From positions 1,066,001 through 1,130,000 of the forward strand of contig NZ_CP024199.1 of NCBI RefSeq assembly GCF_002844375.1: a DNA stretch of 64,000 bases, read 5' to 3'. This stretch comes from Thalassospira marina. GTDB taxonomy: Bacteria > Pseudomonadota > Alphaproteobacteria > Rhodospirillales > Thalassospiraceae. The notes below the pieces were generated by a model. It was not told where the DNA came from and searched no databases. It worked only from the letters and a program-made list of their open reading frames with translations. A program made the translations under genes and the position numbers. This document shows positions 1-8,259 of this stretch, in pieces (the first letter of the stretch is position 1; every line of letters starts with the position of its first letter).

Positions 1-1023
1 CAGGATACCCAGAAAGTTCTGATGGCCAAGATTGTGGAAATCAAGGCTTCCGAAGGCATCATTGTTTATGAACACCCCGAAACCGGCAAGCTGGTGGAAA
101 CCCCGGTAACGGGCGGGCATTGCAAATTGCAGTGGAAGCCGGACTGGGCGATGCGCTGGTATGCGCTCGGTGTTGATTATGAAATGGCCGGCAAGGACCT
201 TATTCCGTCGGTTGATCTTGGCAACAAGATTGTCAAGGCAATGGGCGGCACCCCGCCGGAAGGCTTTAACTACGAACTGTTTTTGGATGAAAACGGGCAG
301 AAGATTTCCAAATCCAAGGGCAATGGCCTGTCGGTTGAGGAATGGCTGACCTATGCGCCGGAAGACAGCCTGTCGCTGTTCATGTTCCAGAAGCCGAAGG
401 CGGCAAAGCGTTTGTATTTTGATGTCATTCCGAAAACGGTGGATGAATATCTGACCTTTGCCGACAAGCTGAAAACCGAAACCGACCCGGTGAAGCTGTT
501 GCAGAACCCGGCCTGGCATATTCATGCCGGTAGCGCGCCGGACCGTAACATTCCGATTTCGTTTGGCATTTTGCTGAACCTGGTTTCGGTCTGCAATACC
601 GATGACAAGGGCGTTCTGTGGGGCTTTATTTCGCGTTATGCCGAAGGTGCAACGCCGGAAAATGCGCCTTATCTTGATAAGCTGGTTGGCTATGCCATCA
701 ATTATTATCGCGACTTTGTCAAACCGACGAAGAAATACCGCGAAGCCAGCGAAGCAGAACGGGCCGCCCTTGTGGAACTGCGTGAGGTGCTGGTCGGGCT
801 TGATAAATCGACCAATGGCAGCGACATCCAGAATGCCGTTTATGAAATTGGCAAAAACCACGAATGCTTTGCCGATCTGCGGGCATGGTTCAAGGCGCTT
901 TATGAAATTCTGCTGGGTCAGGAACAGGGCCCGCGCATGGGATCCTTCATTGCGCTTTATGGCATTGACGAAAGTGTCGCTTTGATCGACCGCGCCCTTG
1001 CTGGTGAAGATCTGGGGGCCTGA
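1..1023 (+). CDS. lysS: Lysyl-tRNA synthetase, class I (3' part)
   Basis: This is the C-terminal part of a class I lysyl-tRNA synthetase, which charges tRNA-Lys with lysine in the cytoplasm. The frame is open from base 1, so the gene begins before the window; about 340 residues are visible. The KMSKS-type loop is seen as KISKSKGNG (bases about 301-327), which binds the ATP phosphates and is specific to class I enzymes. The alpha-helical anticodon-binding part follows. Most bacteria use the class II enzyme, so the class I form fits an alphaproteobacterium. The gene ends just before a good intrinsic terminator. Confidence 0.93.
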   Translation, partial: QDTQKVLMAKIVEIKASEGIIVYEHPETGKLVETPVTGGHCKLQWKPDWAMRWYALGVDYEMAGKDLIPSVDLGNKIVKAMGGTPPEGFNYELFLDENGQKISKSKGNGLSVEEWLTYAPEDSLSLFMFQKPKAAKRLYFDVIPKTVDEYLTFADKLKTETDPVKLLQNPAWHIHAGSAPDRNIPISFGILLNLVSVCNTDDKGVLWGFISRYAEGATPENAPYLDKLVGYAINYYRDFVKPTKKYREASEAERAALVELREVLVGLDKSTNGSDIQNAVYEIGKNHECFADLRAWFKALYEILLGQEQGPRMGSFIALYGIDESVALIDRALAGEDLGA

Positions 1024-1065
1024 TTACGGCTTTTGCCCGCGATCACAGGCAAATCTGATGAAAGG

Positions 1066-1093
1066 CCCGCCGGAACATGGCGGGTCTTTTTTT
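1066..1093 (+). terminator. Intrinsic terminator of lysS
   Basis: A 6-bp GC stem, CCCGCC at 1066-1071 and GGCGGG at 1079-1084, with a 7-nt loop, is followed by a run of T residues. Confidence 0.8.
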
Positions 1094-1202
1094 GTTTCAA
1101 ATATAGCGGCAAATCTGGCGGGCAAAAAAATGCCGCAGTTTCATGGTGATGTCAGGATGCGCTGGCAAAGTTGGCGCAGAACAACAGAACGGAAGTATCA
1201 AG

Positions 1203-1808
1203 ATGGCAGTGAAACGCCCTAAATGGTTGGTGGTTTTGGCTGGTTTGCTGGTGGCAGGCTGTGCCAGCGGGCCGCTTGTGCATACGGACCAGAACCCGGC
1301 GACGGATTTTGGGGCCTATCATAGCTATGCGTTTGTTGAAGCGGCAGGCAAAGACCGCGAAGCACAATACACCACCCTGACCGGGCAGCGCATGGAAGAC
1401 CGCATTGCCGCCCAGATGCAGGGCCATGGCTACAGCCTTGATATTCATCACCCGGACCTTCTGGTGGATTACCACATTGCCATGCGTGACCAGCAGGTGG
1501 TGCGCCCCGGCCCGTCCTATGGTGGATATTACGGGTCGCACGGGCGCGGTGGCATTGGTGTTGGCGTGCCGTTATTTGGCGATAGCGGGCAGGTGGAAAC
1601 CTATGTCCGGGGCGAGGTGGTGATTGACCTGATTGATCGCCGCACCAACAAAACCGTGTGGGAAGGCAAAACCGGCCACTGGCTGGGATCGGACGGAGAA
1701 TATTACCCGGATTCCGCCATTGCCGAGGCGATTGCGGCAATTTTTGCCAAATACCCCTATGTCGCCGGGCAGTCTGCGCCGGTGATGCCGGTAAATGATG
1801 CGCAATAG
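1203..1808 (+). CDS. DUF4136-type lipoprotein
   Basis: The 201-residue product is a predicted outer-membrane or periplasmic lipoprotein of unknown function. It has a short positive N-terminus, a hydrophobic stretch and a lipobox LVAGC, so the mature protein starts at that cysteine. The body has the DUF4136 look: an N-terminal DFGAYHSYAFVE strand pattern, a middle Gly-rich segment (GGYYGSHGRGG) and a C-terminal RTNKTVWEGKTGHW strand. I chose the ATG at 1203 because it places the signal peptide at the N-terminus; a longer frame from 1143 would bury it. The gene stands alone between two terminators. Confidence 0.75.
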   Translation: MAVKRPKWLVVLAGLLVAGCASGPLVHTDQNPATDFGAYHSYAFVEAAGKDREAQYTTLTGQRMEDRIAAQMQGHGYSLDIHHPDLLVDYHIAMRDQQVVRPGPSYGGYYGSHGRGGIGVGVPLFGDSGQVETYVRGEVVIDLIDRRTNKTVWEGKTGHWLGSDGEYYPDSAIAEAIAAIFAKYPYVAGQSAPVMPVNDAQ

Positions 1809-1835
1809 AATGCCGAAAGGCAGGCAAAACAGCAA

Positions 1836-1870
1836 AGGCGGGCCATTCATCGATGGGACCCGCCTTTTTC
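1836..1870. terminator. Terminator between convergent genes
   Basis: AGGCGGG (1836-1842) pairs with CCCGCCT (1859-1865) and is followed by T residues on the + strand. It lies between the lipoprotein gene and the convergent aminotransferase. The minus-strand T tract is weaker. Confidence 0.7.
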
Positions 1871-1908
1871 TTTGCGCCGCAACGCTTCAATGATGTGAAG
1901 CGGCTTGA

Positions 1909-2769
1909 TCAGCCAGCTTCGCTAAAGGCCCAATAAAGTTCCTGGGTGCGTTTGGTGATTGGGCCGGGCTGGAGGTTGCGGTCGTCGAGTTTGACGCAGG
2001 GGGCGACCTTGTAGAAATTGCCGGTGCCAAAAATTTCGTCGGCATTTTCTAGTTCGCTGTATTTCACGGCTTTTTCGACAACAGTGACGCCATCATCCTT
2101 GAGCAACTGGATCACGCGCTGGCGGGTCAGGCCATTAAGGAAGGTGCCATTGATTGCCGGGGTGTAAACCGTGCCGTCCTTGGCAAAAAACAGGTTGGCA
2201 TAGGAAAACTCGGCAACGTGGCCCATCGGGTCCAGCATGACGCCGGTGTCAAAGCCGCTATCAAGGGCTTCGGTGACTGCGCGGCCAACATTGGGGTACA
2301 GGCAGGATGCCTTGGCCTCGGTCGGGGCGCTTTCGGGCGATGGGCGGCGGAAGCTGGATTTGCGGGCGGTAAAGCCGGTTTTGATCGCTTCGGGCAGGGC
2401 GCTTTCATTGATGCAGAGAACAAACTGCGCGCTGTCCGGATTAGGGGCGAGAAAGCCGGTTTCGCCATAAATGATCGGTTTGATGTAAAGGGCAACATCG
2501 GGATCAAACTTGGTCAGGCCTTCGGCAACAAGGGCCAGGATTTCATCGACCGTGATGGTCGGCGCCAGGCCCATGAGGCGGGCGGACTGAATGACGCGGG
2601 CACAATGGGGTTTGAGGTCCGGCGTTTTGCCATTGATGCGACGCGCACCGTCAAACACGGTGGAAGACATCCACATGCCATGCGTTGCCGGGCCGATAAT
2701 GGCAGGGTTGCCTTCATGCCAGGTACCCTGATGCCAGGTCCAGGTTTTGGAAGGGGTGGCGTGACCCAT
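1909..2769 (-). CDS. ilvE: Class IV aminotransferase (branched-chain amino acid type)
   Basis: This 286-residue enzyme belongs to PLP fold-type IV. It most likely transfers the amino group between glutamate and branched-chain 2-oxo acids in Val, Leu and Ile metabolism. The PLP lysine is probably K153 in EAKASCLYPN. An IlvE-like GTFLNGLTRQRVI segment and the C-terminal GTGNFYKVAP loop are visible. I chose the ATG at 2769 because AGGAG precedes it by a good distance, while the longer frame to 2829 has no such site. A D-amino-acid or aminodeoxychorismate specificity cannot be excluded, but a second, more DAAT-like paralogue lies at 36394-37251. Confidence 0.82.
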   Translation of the reverse strand: MGHATPSKTWTWHQGTWHEGNPAIIGPATHGMWMSSTVFDGARRINGKTPDLKPHCARVIQSARLMGLAPTITVDEILALVAEGLTKFDPDVALYIKPIIYGETGFLAPNPDSAQFVLCINESALPEAIKTGFTARKSSFRRPSPESAPTEAKASCLYPNVGRAVTEALDSGFDTGVMLDPMGHVAEFSYANLFFAKDGTVYTPAINGTFLNGLTRQRVIQLLKDDGVTVVEKAVKYSELENADEIFGTGNFYKVAPCVKLDDRNLQPGPITKRTQELYWAFSEAG

Positions 2770-2922
2770 CGTGATACTCCTGATTTCTTTTATTGGCGCA
2801 GGCAGGGCTGCGCGCCGGTGGGGCTTCATATGAGAAAGTCAGAATAGATTTTTTAATCACCTGTGGTCAAAGAAAACTGTTGGGGAGCAGGGGTATGCCG
2901 GTGCAACCCGCAAAGATTGTGC

Positions 2923-2938
2923 GCGCACACGTGTGCGC
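2923..2938. promoter_or_regulatory. LacI-family operator, copy 1
   Basis: GCGCACACGTGTGCGC is a perfect 16-bp palindrome. Its core GCACACGTGTGC recurs at 4619-4630 and 4826-4837, around the LacI-type gene. This copy lies about 500 bp upstream of the repressor start, so it could serve autoregulation or DNA looping. Confidence 0.75.
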
Positions 2939-3114
2939 TTGTGCGGGGCGCGATAAAGTCATACAAATAGGCGTCGGCAGGATTGGCGGGCTTGGCAGCG
3001 TTGGCGTTGGTCTTGGTCTTGGTGCTGCTGCTGGTGTTGGATAATTCCCGGTGTCGTTTTGCTGTTATATCGCGTTGGTTTGGCTTGACGGCGGGCGGGG
3101 GTGGAATATGGCTT

Positions 3115-3210
3115 GCTGAGGCTGAGGCTGAGGCTGAGGCTGAGGCTGAGGCTGAGGCTGAGGCTGAGGCTGAGGCTGAGGCTGAGGCTGAGGCTGAGGC
3201 TGAGGCTGAG
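3115..3210. repeat. GCTGAG microsatellite, 16 perfect copies
   Basis: Sixteen uninterrupted copies of the hexamer GCTGAG cover 96 bp. The tract is non-coding in my reading; the frames crossing it would encode only Ala-Glu, Leu-Arg or Pro-Gln dipeptide runs. It sits 225 bp upstream of the LacI start. Copy number is a likely site of slipped-strand variation. Confidence 0.95.
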
Positions 3211-3434
3211 GCGATGGGCGTGGTTGCTGGCGGTTGTACGAGTGCAGGCGCGGTTGGTTAGATTTGTTGGGTTCGGTTCGTTCGGTTTGATTTGGTGCGG
3301 GGCGGCGGCCTTGTTGGGGCTGGTGGCCAGGTTTTGGCCGGGAATGCAGCCTGAATGCGGGTTGGGCGGTGATTGGGTAATGGTGCTGGAGTTTGGGTGT
3401 GGGTGGAAAGCAGCAGGTAAATAAGGATGCGACC

Positions 3435-4448
3435 GTGCCTGATAACCGGGTGATCACGTCTGCCGATGTGGCGCGTGAGGCGGGGGTGGCACGATCGACG
3501 GTGTCGCGGTGCCTGTCGGGGGATGGGCGCATTTCCGAGGAAACCCGCCAGCGGGTTTTGGAAACGGCCGAGCGGCTGGGATACCAGATTAACCAGATTG
3601 CGCGGTCGATGAACCGGCGCAAAAGCGACCTTGTCGGGCTGGTGACATCGGGCCTGGAAGACCCGTTTCGGGTGCAGTTTTTGCACCATCTGATTAGTGC
3701 CATTCAGAAAATAGGGTATCGGCCCCTGGTGATTGACGTGTCCGAGCCTGAGCATATGTCGCGATCCATGCTGCATTTATTGCAGTATCAGGTGGCCGGG
3801 GTTGTGGTGACATCGGGAAGCCCGTCGCCGGAGATTGGGCAGCATTTTATTCGCCGCAATGTGCCCGTTGTGCTGGTGAACCGGGCCGGGTTGCTGGAAG
3901 GTGCGGATGTGGTGAATTGCGATAATGAAGCCGGTGGTCGCCTGGCCGCCGAAGCATTGCTGGCGGCAGGCAAACGCCATTTGGGTTTTTTGAATATGAG
4001 CGGCGGCACCTATAGCGGCAATGCGCGCGGGGAGGCCTTTGTTGCCGCCATTGCGCCGCGCCTTGCCAGTGGCGAGGTCCGTTTTACGCCGCTGGGCTGC
4101 AGGAGTGCGGATTATGACGGCGGATTTCAGGCCGGGGTGGAGATTTTGGGCCGCCCGGACGCACCAGACGGCATTTTTTGCGGCAAGGACCATATCGCGC
4201 TGGGCCTGATGGATGCGGCGCGGTTTGAACTGGGCCTGAAGATTCCGCAGGATCTGGCGGTGGTGGGGTTTGACGACATTACCGCGAGCAGCCAGCGGGC
4301 CTATGGTTTAACGACCATCCGCCAATGTGCGGAAGATTTGGCCGAATTAACCGTTTCGCGGCTGGCCCGGCATATTTCAGGCCCGGAAGGCGGGGCAATG
4401 GCCCGTGCGGTTTTGCCTGTGGAACTGATCCGCCGAACTAGTGCCTGA
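3435..4448 (+). CDS. LacI-family transcriptional repressor
   Basis: This 337-residue regulator has an N-terminal LacI helix-turn-helix (ITSADVAREAGVARSTVSRC, about residues 6-25) and a hinge ending near RSMNRRKSDLVG. A type I periplasmic-binding-protein effector domain follows, with typical segments (VAVVGFDD-like AVVGFDDITAS near the C-terminus). I chose GTG at 3435, preceded by ATAAGGA; an ATG at 3393 would add 14 residues with no match to the family. It lies directly upstream of the sugar-phosphate-type ABC operon in the same direction. Three palindromes of the kind LacI proteins bind surround it, so it very probably represses that operon. The ligand is not known from sequence. Confidence 0.9.
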   Translation: MPDNRVITSADVAREAGVARSTVSRCLSGDGRISEETRQRVLETAERLGYQINQIARSMNRRKSDLVGLVTSGLEDPFRVQFLHHLISAIQKIGYRPLVIDVSEPEHMSRSMLHLLQYQVAGVVVTSGSPSPEIGQHFIRRNVPVVLVNRAGLLEGADVVNCDNEAGGRLAAEALLAAGKRHLGFLNMSGGTYSGNARGEAFVAAIAPRLASGEVRFTPLGCRSADYDGGFQAGVEILGRPDAPDGIFCGKDHIALGLMDAARFELGLKIPQDLAVVGFDDITASSQRAYGLTTIRQCAEDLAELTVSRLARHISGPEGGAMARAVLPVELIRRTSA

Positions 4449-4480
4449 GAAGTGCCTGACAGGTGCCTGTCAGGTGCCGG
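4440..4480. repeat. 11-bp tandem repeat across the lacI stop codon
   Basis: AGTGCCTGAGA, AGTGCCTGACA and GGTGCCTGTCA follow one another from 4440 to 4472, then a partial GGTGCCGG. The first copy contains the stop codon of the LacI gene, so repeat changes would alter its 3' end or the region after it. Confidence 0.7.
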
Positions 4481-4618
4481 TTGATTGTGCGCCCGGCTGA
4501 TGGGGGGCATATGGCAGGGCAGGCCGGGATTTTCCTGGTATTGATATTGCGCCATTTGCGATGAAACTGGCGCAAAGGCAGTGACTCGTTGGTTTGTGGT
4601 GGTCTTTGCGGTGTGTGA

Positions 4619-4630
4619 GCACACGTGTGC
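4619..4630. promoter_or_regulatory. LacI-family operator, copy 2
   Basis: GCACACGTGTGC, a perfect 12-bp palindrome identical to the core of copies 1 and 3, lies 254 bp before the substrate-binding protein start. Confidence 0.75.
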
Positions 4631-4825
4631 GCGAATGGTGCTGCCATAGAACGCGATTTTGGTGCCAAAGGCTGGTTTTGGCCTGTAAATTCAGAAATGA
4701 ATTGATAATGAAAAACAATGGCTTATCATTTTTGTTACATTTTTATGACAGATAAATAGAATTTTTCTGTCAATGAGTGATCAAATTGGGTTATTTATTC
4801 CAATGTGGAAGCGCAAACGAGTAGC

Positions 4826-4837
4826 GCACACGTGTGC
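4826..4837. promoter_or_regulatory. LacI-family operator, copy 3 (proximal)
   Basis: GCACACGTGTGC lies 35 bp before the ATG of the substrate-binding protein, within reach of the transcription start. A repressor bound here would block the promoter or early elongation. Confidence 0.8.
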
Positions 4838-4872
4838 ATTCAACGAAATGCGACTGAATCGGGAGGATTCTA

Positions 4873-5904
4873 ATGAAACTGAAGACAATTTTGCTGGGTA
4901 GCGCCTTTGCTGCCGGTGCCCTGACTTTCAGCCTGTCAGCCGAAGCTGCGGGCCGTTTGAATGTTGTTTGCTCGGCCGATAATGCCTGGTGCGAATTGAT
5001 GGAAGCCGAGTTCGAGAAAAAATACGATATCGATGTATCGATGGTGCGTAAAAGCTCTGGCGAGGCCTATGCCCAGGTGCGTGCCGAAGCCAGCAACCCG
5101 AAGCTTGATATCTGGTGGGCAGGCACGGGCGACCCGCATTTGCAGGCAGCGGCCGAAGGCCTGACGATGGAATATAAATCGCCGTCGCTGGATAATTTGC
5201 AGGATTGGGCGAAACGCCAGGCCGAGAATGCCAATTTCCGCACCGTTGGCGTTTATGCCGGTGCCCTTGGTATTGGCTATAATTCCGACCTTTTGAAAAG
5301 CAAGGGCCTGCCGGCACCGAAATGCTGGAAGGACCTGGCGAACCCGGCCTATAAGGGCGAAATCCAGGTGGCAAACCCGAATTCATCGGGCACGTCCTAT
5401 ACCGCGCTGGCAACACTGGTGCAGCTGTTTGGCGAGGAAGAGGCCTTTAAATTCCTGAAAGACATGCACAGGAATGTGAACCAGTATACCAAATCCGGCT
5501 CCGCCCCGATCAAGGCGGCTGCGATTGGGGAAACCACCATCGCCATTACCTTCATGCATGACATGGTGACCCAGAAGGAACAGGGTGCGCCGATTGAAAT
5601 TGTCTCGCCCTGTGAAGGGACGGGGTATGAAGTGGGGTCGATGAGCATCATCAAGGGGGCGCGCAACCTTGAAAATGCCAAGACCTGGTATGAATTTGCC
5701 CTGAGTGCCGAAGCACAATCCATGGCGGAAAAGGCCGGGTCCTATCAGGTGCCGTCCAACAAAAATGCCACGGTGCCGGAAAATGCACCGCGCCTGACCG
5801 ATATCAAGCTGATCGATTATGATTTTGCCAAATATGGGTCGGCTGATACCCGCCGCCATTTGCTGTCGCGCTGGGATGAAGAAGTGAAAACAGCGCCGCA
5901 ATAA
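4873..5904 (+). CDS. Periplasmic solute-binding protein, AfuA/FbpA-like
   Basis: The 343-residue product has a clear Sec signal peptide (about residues 1-25, ending AEA). Its mature N-terminus LNVVCSADNAWCELMEAEF, followed by SSGEAYAQVRAE and the WWAGTGDPH segment, matches the ABC class once named ferric-binding and including AfuA. AfuA homologues are known to bind hexose phosphates, not iron. The adjacent phosphatase favours a phosphorylated ligand here, but this is inference. GGAGG precedes the ATG. It is the first gene of a four-gene operon; a 10-bp hairpin just after it may make it more abundant than the permease. Confidence 0.85.
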   Translation: MKLKTILLGSAFAAGALTFSLSAEAAGRLNVVCSADNAWCELMEAEFEKKYDIDVSMVRKSSGEAYAQVRAEASNPKLDIWWAGTGDPHLQAAAEGLTMEYKSPSLDNLQDWAKRQAENANFRTVGVYAGALGIGYNSDLLKSKGLPAPKCWKDLANPAYKGEIQVANPNSSGTSYTALATLVQLFGEEEAFKFLKDMHRNVNQYTKSGSAPIKAAAIGETTIAITFMHDMVTQKEQGAPIEIVSPCEGTGYEVGSMSIIKGARNLENAKTWYEFALSAEAQSMAEKAGSYQVPSNKNATVPENAPRLTDIKLIDYDFAKYGSADTRRHLLSRWDEEVKTAPQ

Positions 5905-5931
5905 GGGCTGTTGCGCCTTCTGTTTCGGGAA

Positions 5932-5960
5932 GGGAAAGGCCGGTTTGTGCGGCCTTTCCC
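5932..5960 (+). other. Intra-operon hairpin after the binding-protein gene
   Basis: GGGAAAGGCC (5932-5941) pairs perfectly with GGCCTTTCCC (5951-5960) around a 9-nt loop. No proper T run follows, so it looks like an mRNA-stabilising or attenuating hairpin rather than a full terminator. Such elements commonly raise binding-protein over permease expression. Confidence 0.65.
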
Positions 5961-6021
5961 TATCTTTCCCGTTATGTGCCCTTTTTCCCCAAAATACTGT
6001 TTTCAGACAGGAGACTGCCCC

Positions 6022-8259
6022 GTGCGCCGACTGTTGTGGTTCTGGCTGGCGATCGGCTGGATCGGATTTGTCATATTGCCGTGGTACCAGCAGGAATATG
6101 GTTTCTGGACGCTGGAATGGCTGACGGATGGGTATCCGTTTTATGGCGATTATGCCCCGGCGATTTTGCAGGGTTTTATGTATGACAGGCCGTGGCTGTT
6201 GCCACTGGCGGCATGTTTGATTGCCCCGCTGGCCGTAATCGGCCGGCCGCGCCAGGACCCGGTTTTTGGCAGGGTGCTGATTGCATCGGGCGTACTTGGT
6301 CTTGGCTATATGCTGGCACAGGGATTTGCCATTGGTGTTTTTGGGTTCAATTACGCCTGGCTGACCAGCCTGTTTGGGGAAACGGATATTCGCCAATATG
6401 GCCTGGGATATGGCGCGCTGTTTTGTGCGGCCAGTTTTGTGGTGCTGTTTTGTGCCGGGCTGGCGGCGCGCGGCACCATGCGCGGGGATGTGTTTGTGAC
6501 AACCGCGATTGGCACCATCATTGTGTTGGTGGCGACATTTGTGTTTTTCCCGGTTTCACGCATTCTGATGAGCGCCTTTGTCGATATGGACGGGGCACTT
6601 TCGGGGGCGGCCTTTATGCGCAATTTTGTCTCGCCCACGGTGTGGGGCCTGGGATGTTTTGCCGGGGGTGTTTGCGGGGTGGCCTGGAATACGGCCATTC
6701 TGGCGATATTGACGGCAAGTTCGACAACGTTATTGGGGCTGGCCTTTGCGCTGGTGGTGACACGGACGGGGTTTCGCTGGAAAAAATCGCTGCGCGTTTT
6801 AACCGTGTTGCCGATTATTACCCCGCCTTTCGTGATCGGTTTGGCCCTTATCCTTCTTTTTGGCAGATCGGGAACTGTAACGCAGTTTATTGCTGATCTC
6901 CTCGGGGTGGAGGCAGGTCGGTGGCTGTATGGCCTCCCTGGAATATGGCTTGCCCAGACTTTGTCCTTCACCCCGATTTCTTTTCTGGTTTTGATTGGCG
7001 TTGTCGAGGGTGTCAGCCCGTCGATGGAGGAAGCATCGCAAACCCTGCGGGCGGACCGGTGGCAGACATTTGTCAATGTATCGCTGCCCTTGATGCGGCC
7101 GGGCCTTGCCAATGCGTTTTTGCTGGCCTTTATCGAAAGCATGGCCGATTTCGGCAACCCGATGGTTTTGGGCGGCAATTACGAGGTCTTATCGACCGAT
7201 ATTTTCTTTGCCATTGTTGGCGCACAAAATGACCAGGGCCGGGCGGCGGTGCTGGCGATTATTCTGCTGGTCTTTACGCTTTCGGCCTTTGCCGCACAGC
7301 GTTTCTGGCTGGGTAAAAAATCCTATGCCACGGTTTCGGGCAAGGCTGATAATGGCGCGCATGTGGGCTTAAGCACCGGTTTGCGCCGGGTCTGTTATGG
7401 CACGGCCATTCCCTGGGCGCTGTTTACCATTGTCATTTACGGCATGATTTTCTTTGGTGCCTTCGTCAAACGCTGGGGTTTTGATAACAGCCTGACGCTG
7501 GATAACTATGTCGAGGCCTTTGGCATTGGCTGGAGCGATCACGGCATCGTTTGGGCCGGGGCGGCGTGGGATTCATTCTGGACGACGTTGAATATTTCGA
7601 TCCTGGCGGCCCCCTTGACGGCGGCAGTTGGTTTGACGACGGCCTATTTGCTGGTGCGGCAAAATTTCAGGGGCAAAAATGCCTTTGAATTTGGCACGAT
7701 GCTGAGCTTTGCCATCCCCGGCACGGTGATTGGGGTTAGCTATATTCTGGCCTTTAACGTGCCGCCGCTGGAATTGACCGGCACGGGTGTGATTCTGGTG
7801 ATCTGCTTTGTTTTTCGCAATATGCCCGTCGGTGTACGTGGCGGGATTGCAGCGATGAGCCAGCTTGACAAAAGCCTGGATGAAGCCTCCCTCACATTGG
7901 GGGCCAACAGCTTTACGACCTTTCGCAAGGTGATTTTGCCGCTGTTGCGCCCGGCCATTGTTGCCGCACTAGTTTACAGCTTTGTGCGTGCGATTACGTC
8001 GGTCAGCGCGGTGATCTTTCTGGTCAGTGCGGACCATAACATGGCGACATCCTACATTATCGGGCTGGTGGAAAACGGGCGTTATGGCGTGGCGATTGCC
8101 TATTGCAGCGTGCTGATTCTGGTGATGCTGACGGTGATTGTTGTGGTGCAGGGTTTGATTGGCAAACGCAAGCTGCGCCGCGAAGACCGGGTTGCCAGCG
8201 ATACAACGACAACAGGCGGGAAAACTGCCCTGAATGCCTTACGGGAGAAACATTCATGA
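6022..8259 (+). CDS. ABC transporter permease, fused double domain
   Basis: This 745-residue inner-membrane protein carries two binding-protein-dependent transport domains in one chain, as AfuB/FbpB types do. An extra N-terminal stretch of about 200 residues holds several membrane helices. Two EAA loops that dock the ATPase are visible: EEASQTLRADRW at about residue 335 and DEASLTLGANSF at about 619. I chose GTG at 6022, with CAGGAG before it. An upstream ATG at 5911 is in frame but would translate through the hairpin at 5932-5960. The stop overlaps the start of the ATPase gene by 4 bp. Confidence 0.85.
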   Translation: MRRLLWFWLAIGWIGFVILPWYQQEYGFWTLEWLTDGYPFYGDYAPAILQGFMYDRPWLLPLAACLIAPLAVIGRPRQDPVFGRVLIASGVLGLGYMLAQGFAIGVFGFNYAWLTSLFGETDIRQYGLGYGALFCAASFVVLFCAGLAARGTMRGDVFVTTAIGTIIVLVATFVFFPVSRILMSAFVDMDGALSGAAFMRNFVSPTVWGLGCFAGGVCGVAWNTAILAILTASSTTLLGLAFALVVTRTGFRWKKSLRVLTVLPIITPPFVIGLALILLFGRSGTVTQFIADLLGVEAGRWLYGLPGIWLAQTLSFTPISFLVLIGVVEGVSPSMEEASQTLRADRWQTFVNVSLPLMRPGLANAFLLAFIESMADFGNPMVLGGNYEVLSTDIFFAIVGAQNDQGRAAVLAIILLVFTLSAFAAQRFWLGKKSYATVSGKADNGAHVGLSTGLRRVCYGTAIPWALFTIVIYGMIFFGAFVKRWGFDNSLTLDNYVEAFGIGWSDHGIVWAGAAWDSFWTTLNISILAAPLTAAVGLTTAYLLVRQNFRGKNAFEFGTMLSFAIPGTVIGVSYILAFNVPPLELTGTGVILVICFVFRNMPVGVRGGIAAMSQLDKSLDEASLTLGANSFTTFRKVILPLLRPAIVAALVYSFVRAITSVSAVIFLVSADHNMATSYIIGLVENGRYGVAIAYCSVLILVMLTVIVVVQGLIGKRKLRREDRVASDTTTTGGKTALNALREKHS

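Larger units (their letters stand above)
2770..3434. other. Long intergenic region with operator and microsatellite
   Basis: This 665-bp gap lies between the aminotransferase start and the divergent LacI gene. It holds one LacI-type palindrome (2923-2938) and the 16-copy GCTGAG tract (3115-3210). The open frames here are low-complexity dipeptide runs created by the repeat and are not believable genes. Confidence 0.7.
4449..4872. promoter_or_regulatory. Promoter and operator region of the ABC operon
   Basis: This 424-bp region between the repressor and the substrate-binding protein is AT-rich from about 4690 to 4800. It carries two of the three GCACACGTGTGC palindromes. The second and third are 207 bp apart centre to centre, close to twenty helical turns, which would suit looping. 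I could not fix a single convincing -35/-10 pair. Confidence 0.6.

Noticed and set aside
2983..3261. Open frames through the GCTGAG tract
   Set aside because: They encode only long Ala-Glu, Leu-Arg or Pro-Gln dipeptide runs produced by the hexamer; no ribosome site or homology is visible.
5383..6396. 337-residue minus-strand open frame
   Set aside because: It overlaps the binding protein and permease genes in antisense and crosses the hairpin; both real genes are well supported.
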